From assembly GCA_949291125.1 (NCBI GenBank), contig CASEUJ010000018.1:1-64000 (forward strand): a stretch of DNA of 64,000 nucleotides, in the 5' to 3' direction. Both the position numbers and the translations under genes were made by a program. The notes below the pieces were generated by a model. That model was not told the DNA's origin and ran no database searches. It saw only the letters and a list, made by a program, of their open reading frames with translations. Shown piece after piece: positions 36,294 to 44,133 of the stretch. The first letter of the stretch is position 1. Each line of letters opens with the position of its first letter. Origin of the DNA: an uncultured Ruminococcus sp. GTDB taxonomy: Bacteria > Bacillota > Clostridia > Oscillospirales > Ruminococcaceae.

Positions 36294-36697
36294 GACGGAT
36301 CTCCTTCCTGAGATGATGCGGCAGACTGTGCAGTGTCGGCGAAGACCGCTTCGATACAGGCACAGATCTCCTCTTTGGTGATGCCGGACATAGCAAGTTC
36401 GGTGACAAGTGCGGATAGATCTTTCATTTTGGCACGTCCTTTCTCACGCAGACGATCACATGCATCCATGCAAACAAAATAGCCCTTTCCGGGAACAGCT
36501 TGGATCAGTCCACGGCTGTCGAGTTCGTTGTATGCCTTTAAGATGGTACGCGGATTGACCGAATTGGTCAGAGAAACGCTGCGCACCGATGGGATCTGAC
36601 TCCCCGGCGTAAGCACATTGGTCAGAATAAAGCGCTCGACTTGTTCAATGATCTGTTCATATACCGGCAGGCGTGACATGGGGTCAATCTGAAACAT
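36290..36697 (-). CDS. GntR family transcriptional regulator (YtrA-like)
   Basis: 135 aa. A winged helix (PVYEQIIEQVERFILTNVL, PSVRSVSLTNSVNPRTILKA and GKGYFV) is followed by only about 50 residues, typical of the YtrA subfamily. The ATG at 36697 has GGAGG upstream; the frame extending to 36820 crosses the promoter and is not used. It leads the operon and is expected to repress it. Candidate operators are the inverted repeats at 36720-36737 and 36766-36798. Confidence 0.93.
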   Translation of the reverse strand: MFQIDPMSRLPVYEQIIEQVERFILTNVLTPGSQIPSVRSVSLTNSVNPRTILKAYNELDSRGLIQAVPGKGYFVCMDACDRLREKGRAKMKDLSALVTELAMSGITKEEICACIEAVFADTAQSAASSQEGDPS

Positions 36698-36719
36698 GGC
36701 AAAACCTCCATTTCGAGAA

Positions 36720-36737
36720 AAATTTGAATTCAAATTT
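36720..36737. promoter_or_regulatory. Perfect 18-bp palindrome in the leader of the GntR-ABC operon
   Basis: AAATTTGAA is followed by its exact complement TTCAAATTT, 23 bases upstream of the GntR start. Position and symmetry suggest a repressor site. Confidence 0.6.
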
Positions 36738-36765
36738 CGGATAACCGCCTTTTGCGTTGTATGCG

Positions 36766-36798
36766 TTATGCGTGTTGTAGTATTGATGCAACACATAA
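36766..36798. promoter_or_regulatory. Inverted repeat just downstream of the ABC operon -10
   Basis: GTGTTG (36772-36777) and CAACAC (36789-36794) with flanking TTATG- and ATAA-type arms sit at the predicted transcription start. Candidate GntR operator. Confidence 0.55.
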
Positions 36799-36827
36799 AG
36801 TATATCACTGCACCTCCCATCTGTCAA
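36799..36827 (-). promoter_or_regulatory. Promoter of the GntR-ABC operon
   Basis: Minus strand TTGACA, a 17-base spacer, TATACT. Confidence 0.85.
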
Positions 36828-36904
36828 GCGGTTTCACAATTTTTGTGAGATTGCACAATTTACAGCGTTTATTTTTATGACAATCGCCAGAAAGGATGAA
36901 TCAT

Positions 36905-38107
36905 ATGATCAAATCTTATGCAGTTAGCGACACCACTCAGCTCACCGCCCATTTCAAGACAAGCGAATTTCGCTGTAAATGCGGCAAAAGCCACGATACA
37001 CTGATTTCCAGCGAACTGGTGCAGATGCTGGAACAGCTCTATGCTGCACTGAATTGCAGCAAAATCATCGTCAACAGCGGCTATCGCTGTACAAGCCACG
37101 ACAAGGCAGTCGGCGGCTCTGGCAGTGGGCAGCACACCAAGGGGACGGCGGCAGATGTGGTGTGCTATGGACAGGACGGCAAGCCCATTTCCAGCAAGAT
37201 CGTCTGCTGTAAGGCGCAGGATCTGGGCTTTGGCGGCATTGCCAATATCACTAGTGCCTATACTTCCACACATTTGGATGTACGCACCGGGTCAAAATGG
37301 TACGGCGATGAAACGAAGGGGACAAACACCGTAACAAGCGATTTCTACAGCTATTTTGGGATAAAAAAAGCGGCAAACAGTTCCGGTGTAAAGGCGAAGG
37401 GCATTGACGTCTCCAAACATCAGGGCGAAATCGATTGGGACAAGGTCAAGGCGTCGGGGCAGGTGGACTTTGCCATGCTCCGTGCCGGATATGGCAAAGA
37501 GTATAGCCAGATGGATCCACAGTTCGAACGCAACTATAGCGAGTGCAAGCGGCTGGGGATCCCGGTCGGGGCGTATTGGTACAGCTATGCCACGACTATC
37601 GCAGAGGCAAAGCAAGAAGCCGCTGTGTGCCTGTCTACACTGTCCGGGAAGTCTTTTGAATATCCCATTGCCTTCGACATCGAAGAAGAAAAAAGCCTGC
37701 AAAATGTGGATGCACTTTGTCAGGCGTTTTGCGGCGCGTTGGAAGATGCCGGGTATTATGCGACAATTTATACGTTTAAGTCGGCGCTGGAATCCAGCTT
37801 GGGTGCGGAAACCAAAAAGAAGTATGACATATGGCTGGCGCATGTGGATGTGGAAAAATCCAGCTATACCGGGAATTATGGCTTATGGCAATATAGCTGG
37901 AAAGGAAGTGTGCCGGGGATTTCCGGAGATGTCGATCTGGATTATGCGTATCAGGATTATCCAGCGATCATGGCAAAAGCTGGTCTGAATGGCATTTCTG
38001 GAGATGTCGCCACAGTATCTCAAAGCGACCCAACAGATCGTGAAAATTCGGACACGCTGGAGAAGATTCTGGAGCATGTGGCGCGTATTGATGAGAAGTT
38101 ACAGTAG
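36905..38107 (+). CDS. Endolysin-like enzyme: M15 peptidase domain plus GH25 lysozyme domain
   Basis: 400 aa without a signal peptide. Residues about 5-135 are a peptidase M15 type domain with VNSGYRCTSHDKAVGG, the zinc His of GQHTKGTAADV and THLDVR. Residues about 160-365 are GH25 muramidase, with GIDVSKHQGEIDWDKVK and the catalytic acidic pair in AFDIEEE. This pairing is common in phage endolysins of clostridia. ATG 36905 has AAAGGA eight bases upstream. It is transcribed alone, ends at a terminator, and lies beside tRNA-Gln, a frequent phage attachment target. Lack of a signal peptide implies that release needs a holin or lysis. Confidence 0.92.
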   Translation: MIKSYAVSDTTQLTAHFKTSEFRCKCGKSHDTLISSELVQMLEQLYAALNCSKIIVNSGYRCTSHDKAVGGSGSGQHTKGTAADVVCYGQDGKPISSKIVCCKAQDLGFGGIANITSAYTSTHLDVRTGSKWYGDETKGTNTVTSDFYSYFGIKKAANSSGVKAKGIDVSKHQGEIDWDKVKASGQVDFAMLRAGYGKEYSQMDPQFERNYSECKRLGIPVGAYWYSYATTIAEAKQEAAVCLSTLSGKSFEYPIAFDIEEEKSLQNVDALCQAFCGALEDAGYYATIYTFKSALESSLGAETKKKYDIWLAHVDVEKSSYTGNYGLWQYSWKGSVPGISGDVDLDYAYQDYPAIMAKAGLNGISGDVATVSQSDPTDRENSDTLEKILEHVARIDEKLQ

Positions 38108-38167
38108 TACAAAAAAGAAGGCATTCACCTCTGACACAAGCCGAAGGATAGCGTCCATTACAAGAAA

Positions 38168-38217
38168 AAACACGCAGTCCCGGGCACTTTCTGCCATCGG
38201 AACTGCGTGTTCCTTTT
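38168..38217 (+). terminator. Terminator after the endolysin gene
   Basis: CACGCAGT pairs with ACTGCGTG in a long stem with one weak position, followed by TTCCTTTTT. Confidence 0.75.
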
Positions 38218-38221
38218 TCAC

Positions 38222-38297
38222 TGGTTGGAGTAGCTGGATTCGAACCAGCGGAATGACGGAGTCAAAGTCCGTTGCCTTACCACTTGGCTATACCCCA
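38222..38297 (-). tRNA. tRNA-Gln (TTG)
   Basis: 76-nt cloverleaf on the minus strand with acceptor TGGGGTA, anticodon loop CTTTGAC (TTG), T-loop TTCGAAT and encoded CCA. Confidence 0.97.
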
Positions 38298-38343
38298 GTC
38301 GCTCGCCACGCCCTGAGATGCGCTGCGTTATGCTGTGTTTATT

Positions 38344-38372
38344 AGTATACCATACCCTGCCGGATTTGTCAA
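38344..38372 (-). promoter_or_regulatory. tRNA-Gln promoter
   Basis: Minus strand TTGACA, a 17-base spacer ending in TGG, TATACT. Confidence 0.85.
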
Positions 38373-38450
38373 GCGCTTTTTTGGAGTTGTTTGCAAGCCG
38401 GTAAAATGATATGCCACATCTGCCATGCGCGTCAATTTACACAAAACAAC

Positions 38451-38479
38451 TTGACTTAATAAGAAAAACATGGTACAAT
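38451..38479 (+). promoter_or_regulatory. Promoter of the GH9 gene
   Basis: TTGACT, a 17-base spacer ending in TGG, TACAAT; the leader is about 85 bases and contains two inverted repeats. Confidence 0.85.
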
Positions 38480-38480
38480 A

Positions 38481-38499
38481 GAACAATACGAAATTGTTC
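38481..38499. promoter_or_regulatory. Inverted repeat at the GH9 transcription start
   Basis: GAACAAT-5-ATTGTTC, perfect 7-bp arms spanning the expected start point. Likely binding site for a repressor. Confidence 0.55.
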
Positions 38500-38570
38500 G
38501 TAATCAACACAGGAGTTTCCGGAAAAATGCGGTATTTTGACAATTTCCGGGAAAGAAAGGAAATGATGTT

Positions 38571-41051
38571 ATGAGAAAATGGCTTGCAGTAATTTCTGCG
38601 GCGGTGCTGACATTCACCGGCTCGGCTGCGGCGATCCCTGCACTGACGACCGACGCAGAAGCAAATGCCGCGTACAACTACGGCGAAGCGCTTCAGAAGT
38701 CGATGTTCTTCTATGAAGTACAGCAGTGCGGTGAGCTTCCGGAATGGAACGAAGTTACGTGGCGTGACGATTGTATGACCAACGACTTTGTGCCCGGCGG
38801 CTGGTTCGATGCCGGCGACCACCTGAAATTCACTCTCACGAATGCCTATGCCGCAACCATGCTGGGCTGGGGATTGCTCGAATACGGCGACGGCGTAGAT
38901 GCCGTGGGTCAGCGTGAACTCTACGAGAACAATCTCCAGTTTGCACTTGATTATCTTGTGGGGTGCGACCTGGGTGATGAGATCGTATATATGATCGGCG
39001 ATGGAGCTTTTGACCACGTCTGGTGGGGTTCTGCCGAGGTGTATATGGCAAAGTTTGAACTGATGACCGGTGAAACCGAACGCCCATATTACACCTGCAA
39101 CGACAGCTGTATTGAAGCACAGATGGCGGCGGCTCTTAGCACCGGCTATCTCTGTTTCAAGGACTCTCAGCCGGAAAAGGCGGAGGAATATCTCGAACAC
39201 GCCAAAGCATGCTTCGAACGTGCAGATAACAATCGTTCGATTGGTGACGACACGGCAGAACACTCATATTATAAGCCGTCCACCTTCTACGACGACCTGT
39301 TCTATGCGGCAAACTGGCTGTACATGGCGACCGGTGATCAGAGCTATCTGGATCTGTGCGAAAGCGACTATATCCCGAATCTAGATAAAGAGAGCCAGTC
39401 TACGGAACTGAAATACACCTGGGGACACTGCTGGGATGATACAATGCAGGGCGGCATGCTGCTCTATGCCATCAACACCGGCGATGCCACCTGGAAGACC
39501 CAGTTCCAAAAGCATCTCGAATACTGGACAACCGGCTATGGCGGCAAACAGATCACCTATACGCCAGATGGTCTGCCGTGGCTGACGAACTGGGGCAGCC
39601 TGCGGCATGCGACAACGACAGCCTTCCTTGCCTATGTTGCAGTGGATGAACTCTTTGCCGATGACCCTACCTATAGCCAGAAGTATACGGATTTTGCCGA
39701 CAATATCATGAACTATGCCTTTGGCAATAACTCCGCCGGACGCAGCTATGTGGTCGGCATGGGCGAAAATTATCCCCAGGCATGGCATCACCGCACTTCC
39801 AGCGGCGCATGGAATGACAAGTGGACGAACATCGGTCAGACCGAGGGCGACGATGCTAAGCCGCATGCACATATCCTCTATGGTGCACTCGTCGGCGGTC
39901 CCGACCAGAACGATGGCTATTCCGATAAGATCAGCGACTATCAGTACACAGAAGTTGCCATTGACTATAATGCCGGCTTCACAGCAGCACTTTGTGCGAT
40001 GGTAGAGAAATACGGCGGCACATCCGATCCGGACTTCCCGCCGACAGAAACGCCGAAATGGGATGAATTCTCGATCTCTGCGTCGATCAATCAAGCGGCT
40101 TCGACTTACACAGAGCTCAAGGTCTATGCGCTCAACCACACCGCATGGCCAGCAAGAGTAATCACCGATCTCTCTTATAATTATTACTTTGACATCACCG
40201 AACTGGTTGATGCCGGTATGTCCATCGACGATGTTTCGGTTCGTGTCGGCTATGACCAGCATGCATCTGACAAGGGTGTGATCTCGATCTCTGATCCGAT
40301 CCAGTATGACGGCAATATCTATTATGTCAAGCTTTCCTTTGCAGATGGAAGCGTCGTAATGCCGACCGGGCAGTCAGAACACCGCAGCGAATGCCAGTTC
40401 CGTATCTCCATCCCGGACAATATCCAGGGTGTGTGGGATCCGACCAATGACTATTCCTTTGAAGGTCTGGTACAAGGCGGCGAAGATGCGATGATCATTA
40501 CCGACAAAATCACCATGTATGATGGCGACACTCTGATCTGGGGAACTGAACCAGACGGCACAACGCCGGATGACATCGTCACGACAACACCGGCAGAAAC
40601 CACCACCGCCGCACCGGATACCACCACAGAAACCTCCACAGAAACCACCGCCAGCGAAACGCTGTCCTCTGCCAGTAGCACTACACAAGAAACTACAGAT
40701 ACGACCGGGACAGAAAGCACCATGGCAACCACAGAAGTGACGACAACAGTCACAACAGTATCGGTTTCTACCACAGCATCCACAATAGCTACAACAGAAA
40801 CCACAAGTTCGTCGCAGAGCGGCAACAAACCCGCGCGGCTTTACGGCGACATCAATCTCGATGGCAATATCAACATGTCTGACACGATCCTTTTGAGCAA
40901 ACGTTCGCTCAATCTGGTCGATCTCAGCGAAGTAGCAGAAGCAAATGCCGACTGTGATCTCGATGGCAGCGTCACCGGAGATGATGCGATGATCCTTTTG
41001 CAGTTCTGTGTGCAGATCATTGAAAAAATCCCGATCACGCCCGGCGCGTAA
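38571..41051 (+). CDS. GH9 cellulase with CBM3c-like module and dockerin
   Basis: 826-aa secreted cellulosomal enzyme. The signal peptide (about 1-34) ends near DAEANA. The GH9 (alpha/alpha)6 domain spans about 35-480, with nucleophile-activating Asp residues in GGWFDAGDHLKFTL, the His signature in NYPQAWHHRTSSG and the catalytic acid region in DYNAGFTAALCAM. A CBM3c-like module (about 490-655, beginning PKWDEFSISASINQA) marks the theme B processive-endoglucanase type. A Thr-rich linker and a type I dockerin follow, with GDINLDGNINMSDTILLSKR and ADCDLDGSVTGDDAMILLQF. GAAAGGA precedes the ATG. The dockerin is nearly the same as in the GH74 enzyme. Confidence 0.96.
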   Translation: MRKWLAVISAAVLTFTGSAAAIPALTTDAEANAAYNYGEALQKSMFFYEVQQCGELPEWNEVTWRDDCMTNDFVPGGWFDAGDHLKFTLTNAYAATMLGWGLLEYGDGVDAVGQRELYENNLQFALDYLVGCDLGDEIVYMIGDGAFDHVWWGSAEVYMAKFELMTGETERPYYTCNDSCIEAQMAAALSTGYLCFKDSQPEKAEEYLEHAKACFERADNNRSIGDDTAEHSYYKPSTFYDDLFYAANWLYMATGDQSYLDLCESDYIPNLDKESQSTELKYTWGHCWDDTMQGGMLLYAINTGDATWKTQFQKHLEYWTTGYGGKQITYTPDGLPWLTNWGSLRHATTTAFLAYVAVDELFADDPTYSQKYTDFADNIMNYAFGNNSAGRSYVVGMGENYPQAWHHRTSSGAWNDKWTNIGQTEGDDAKPHAHILYGALVGGPDQNDGYSDKISDYQYTEVAIDYNAGFTAALCAMVEKYGGTSDPDFPPTETPKWDEFSISASINQAASTYTELKVYALNHTAWPARVITDLSYNYYFDITELVDAGMSIDDVSVRVGYDQHASDKGVISISDPIQYDGNIYYVKLSFADGSVVMPTGQSEHRSECQFRISIPDNIQGVWDPTNDYSFEGLVQGGEDAMIITDKITMYDGDTLIWGTEPDGTTPDDIVTTTPAETTTAAPDTTTETSTETTASETLSSASSTTQETTDTTGTESTMATTEVTTTVTTVSVSTTASTIATTETTSSSQSGNKPARLYGDINLDGNINMSDTILLSKRSLNLVDLSEVAEANADCDLDGSVTGDDAMILLQFCVQIIEKIPITPGA

Positions 41052-41240
41052 GCGATAAAAATCCTTATCCGTCTAAAACAATTGTGCAACATGCCAAGCG
41101 TGACAAAAAAGCGCCTCAAGATTCAGACAGTTTGCATATGGACAAGAACGCATATTTTATGTCATAATTATGAGTGAGAAGTTGTATATAAATGCGGCTT
41201 TTCAATGTACAAACTTTGTAAATCTGAGGAGGAAATTCTT

Positions 41241-42080
41241 ATGAAGAAAATGAAAAAGTTGGCAGCAGCTGTCACTGCACTGGCAATGGCATCTGTTTCG
41301 GCAATGTCGATCGCATCGTGGAATGTTGCTGCTGTTGATGGTGAAACAGAAGCTGAGCCGTATTCCGCATGGCTGAATCTGAATGCAGGCGGCAGCTGGT
41401 TCTATGGCAATGAAGAAGGTATGGGCGAAATGGCTTCGATTCCGGGTGTGGACGGCGATGGCACATATACTGCAACACTTGTGATTCCAGAAGACTTCGG
41501 CGGCACAGATTCGATCTCCTGCTTCTATCTCTCTACTGATATTAACGCATATGCATATGTGGAAGACGGTTTGAATCCGTGGGAATCCGGAACAGCAAAC
41601 GTTGTAGTGGATTCGATCACGATTGACCATGCCGCAGACGGCACTTCGGAAGATATCGCATACAACGGTCCGTCGGAAGGTGCACTGTTCAAGGAAAACA
41701 ACGGCACTGACCTGCGTGTCAATATCTACAATACATGGACAAATCCGAGTATTACGGATATTTCTGAAACACTGCCGACTGGTCTTTTTGCAGGCGATAC
41801 CCTTTCGGTTACTTTCACTGTTTCTGGCATCAATGCGCCGTATGACAACGGCTTTATGCTCGGCGATGTAGACAGTAATGGCGCTATTACCATTCAAGAC
41901 GCATATGCTGCATTATTGGCGTATGTTGCAAGTACAGCTGGCTTAGAAACTGACTTGACTGATGCACAGACAGCAGCTGCTGACATTGATGGAGATGGCG
42001 TTATCACACTTAGCGACGCATATAAGATCTTGGTTTATTATACAACCGAGGCGTCAGGTGGCGTACCGAGCTGGGACTAA
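41241..42080 (+). CDS. Secreted dockerin protein with the unassigned beta-rich domain
   Basis: 279 aa: signal peptide (about 1-31), a domain of about 175 residues homologous by eye to that of the wall-anchored protein at 4821-5867, and a C-terminal dockerin with GDVDSNGAITIQDAYAALLA and ADIDGDGVITLSDAYKILVY. No catalytic motif is apparent. Conserved segments are STDINAYAY, YNGPSEGALF, TWTNPSITDI and LSVTFTVSGI. The dockerin differs clearly from those of the GH9 and GH74 enzymes, implying another cohesin partner. AGGAGG precedes the ATG at 41241. It follows the GH9 gene but is 190 bases away. Carbohydrate binding is a guess based on context. Confidence 0.85.
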   Translation: MKKMKKLAAAVTALAMASVSAMSIASWNVAAVDGETEAEPYSAWLNLNAGGSWFYGNEEGMGEMASIPGVDGDGTYTATLVIPEDFGGTDSISCFYLSTDINAYAYVEDGLNPWESGTANVVVDSITIDHAADGTSEDIAYNGPSEGALFKENNGTDLRVNIYNTWTNPSITDISETLPTGLFAGDTLSVTFTVSGINAPYDNGFMLGDVDSNGAITIQDAYAALLAYVASTAGLETDLTDAQTAAADIDGDGVITLSDAYKILVYYTTEASGGVPSWD

Positions 42081-42127
42081 ATAGGATCTCTGGCATTCCT
42101 ACCTGAAAACTTTACATGCAAAAATAC

Positions 42128-42162
42128 AAGCAGCTTTCCCCTTTCCGGGATGGCTGCTTTTC
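42128..42162 (+). terminator. Terminator after the dockerin-domain gene
   Basis: AAGCAGC and CCC pair with GGG and GCTGCTT across an interior loop, followed by TTCTTATTT. Confidence 0.65.
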
Positions 42163-42241
42163 TTATTTCAAACAAAGCCTTGAACCGCTGCAAAAGAGCC
42201 TTTCGTATCCCAGAATCAGTCGTGAAATATAGAAAAAAGAC

Positions 42242-42270
42242 TTGACATTTTCGAGATTTTATAGTAAAAT
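42242..42270 (+). promoter_or_regulatory. Promoter of the repeat-bearing amidase gene
   Basis: TTGACA, a 17-base spacer, TAAAAT. A small hairpin, GCGGCA-5-TGCCGC, sits just before the ribosome site. Confidence 0.75.
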
Positions 42271-42332
42271 AATACAAGTTCGTATGATGAAACCAGAACG
42301 GCGGCACAGCATGCCGCGAAAGAAGGTTGAGA

Positions 42333-44042
42333 ATGAAAAGGATATTTTCAAAATGGCTGTGCGCCCTGATCCCGCTTGGCATTGTGGCGGCCGGCGCACT
42401 GTTCCCCAGCACGATGTCCGCCAGTGCTGCGGAGTCCGAACTAACCGTTTCGACTGCACAAACCGCCGCCACAGAGGTGGCGACCGGTACAACATCGCTT
42501 TCCGGCACATGGACCACGACTGACAGCAATAGCTCCTGTTATGTATATGCCGATGGTTCATATGCCGTCGGCATGCAGCAGATTGACGGCGTTTTTTATT
42601 ACTTCCAAGAAAACGGCGAAGCTCTGACGGGCTGGCAGATGATCGATAGCGTCCGCCATTATTATATCGCTGAGAGCGGTGCAGCTGCCACCGGCGTCTA
42701 TGAAGTCGATGGGATAGAATATCTGTTTGACTACACCGGCGCGCAAAAAACCGGATGGCGCACTATCAACGGTGTGCGGCTCTATTTTGACCCGAAAACC
42801 GGCGAACCTGTAAGCGGCTGGGTTGAGGCGGGCGGATATCGATATTATGTCGATGGCGGGCAGGGAAAGCTGTTTGGCGAAGCAACCATTGACGATGTAC
42901 GCTATCTGTTCGATACACAGACCGGCACGCAGACGCTGGGATTCTGCAAATTTTCTGATGGCACCGTTTCTTACTATGATGCCGCCGGCACAGTCCAGAG
43001 CGGATGGCTTACGCTCGACAGCGGTACATACTATTTTGACAATGCCTACCGCATGCAGACAGGCTGGCAGATCATCGGAAAGAAATCGTATCTCTTTGCA
43101 GAAGACGGTGCAATGTGCACCGGCTGGCAGGCACTTGATACCGGCGTATATTATTTTGGCACGGATGGCGCAATGCGCACCGGATCGCAGACCATCGACG
43201 GCAGTAAGTATTATTTCGCCGCTGATGGATTGATGCAGACCGGCTTTCATGCCATTGGCACAAGCCGCTATTACTTCGCCGCTAATGGCAAGATGCAGAC
43301 CGGCTGGCAGACCATTGGCACAAGTCGCTATTATTTCGCCGCTAATGGCAAGATGCAAACTGGCTGGCAGACCATAGATGGCAGTAAGTATTACTTTAAT
43401 TCTGACGGTAAGATGCTGACCGGCACACAGACCATCGATGGCAAAAAGTATACCTTCCTCGCCGATGGGAAACTTCGCATCGTCCGGGTTTGCCTAGATG
43501 CCGGGCACTACGGAAAATACAACCAGAGCCCGGTCAACAGCGCATATTATGAATCGGATATGTCCTGGAAACTCCACCTTTATCTCAAAGAGGAGCTGGA
43601 GGCATATGGCATTGAAGTCATCACGACACGCAAAAATCAGGCGACCGATTTAGGACTAGAAGAGCGCGGCAAGACGGCAAAAGGATGTGACCTGTTTTTA
43701 AGCATCCACTCCAACGCCTGCAACAGCACTTCTGTAGATGCCCCACTGGCATGCTGCTGTATCAGCGGCACTATGGACACGCTCGGGCAACAACTCGCAG
43801 ACACGATCCACAAGGTCATGGGCACCAAACAGAGCGGCACGATCTGGAAGCGCGTCGGACTCAACGGTGACTATTATGGCGTTCTTCGCGGCGCGGCAAA
43901 AGTCGGCGTACCGGGCATTCTGCTCGAACACAGCTATCACACCAACCCCACTGCAACAAGCTGGCTATTAAGCAATGACAACCTCAAACGCATGGCAAAG
44001 GCAGAAGCCGCAGTGATCGCCGCATACTTCGGTTTCACGTAA
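42333..44042 (+). CDS. N-acetylmuramoyl-L-alanine amidase with 15 cell-wall/glucan-binding repeats
   Basis: 569-aa secreted wall hydrolase. The signal peptide MKRIFSKWLCALIPLGIVAA is followed by about fifteen 19-22 residue repeats (TGWQTIGTSRYYFAANGKM is typical) to about residue 380. The C-terminal amidase_3 domain has zinc ligands in LDAGHYG, YYESDM and LSIHSN and the catalytic Glu in LLEHSYHTN. It cleaves the bond between MurNAc and the stem peptide. The ATG at 42333 has AGAAGG upstream; an in-frame TTG six bases earlier is less likely. The N-terminal six repeats correspond one for one to those of the transglutaminase-like protein. Confidence 0.93.
   Translation: MKRIFSKWLCALIPLGIVAAGALFPSTMSASAAESELTVSTAQTAATEVATGTTSLSGTWTTTDSNSSCYVYADGSYAVGMQQIDGVFYYFQENGEALTGWQMIDSVRHYYIAESGAAATGVYEVDGIEYLFDYTGAQKTGWRTINGVRLYFDPKTGEPVSGWVEAGGYRYYVDGGQGKLFGEATIDDVRYLFDTQTGTQTLGFCKFSDGTVSYYDAAGTVQSGWLTLDSGTYYFDNAYRMQTGWQIIGKKSYLFAEDGAMCTGWQALDTGVYYFGTDGAMRTGSQTIDGSKYYFAADGLMQTGFHAIGTSRYYFAANGKMQTGWQTIGTSRYYFAANGKMQTGWQTIDGSKYYFNSDGKMLTGTQTIDGKKYTFLADGKLRIVRVCLDAGHYGKYNQSPVNSAYYESDMSWKLHLYLKEELEAYGIEVITTRKNQATDLGLEERGKTAKGCDLFLSIHSNACNSTSVDAPLACCCISGTMDTLGQQLADTIHKVMGTKQSGTIWKRVGLNGDYYGVLRGAAKVGVPGILLEHSYHTNPTATSWLLSNDNLKRMAKAEAAVIAAYFGFT
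43010..43470 (+). repeat. Tandem repeats of about 60 bp in the amidase gene
   Basis: Three units around 43200-43380 are nearly identical at DNA level (ATTGGCACAAG-type starts), suggesting recent duplication. Confidence 0.8.
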
Positions 44043-44065
44043 AGCGATTCTATTTTAGATATGAC

Positions 44066-44108
44066 AAAAGCACCGTACCCCCCTACGAAAAGGTACGGTG
44101 CTTTTTTG
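44066..44108. terminator. Bidirectional terminator between amidase and MFS genes
   Basis: AAAAGCACCGTACC pairs perfectly with GGTACGGTGCTTTT, with T-runs on both strands. Confidence 0.9.
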
Positions 44109-44133
44109 TGTACGGATTGACACTGCGAACGCT

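Noticed and set aside
41202-41897. 231-codon minus-strand frame opposite the dockerin-domain gene
   Set aside because: Cys/Ile-rich shadow with no ribosome site; the plus-strand gene has a signal peptide and a dockerin.
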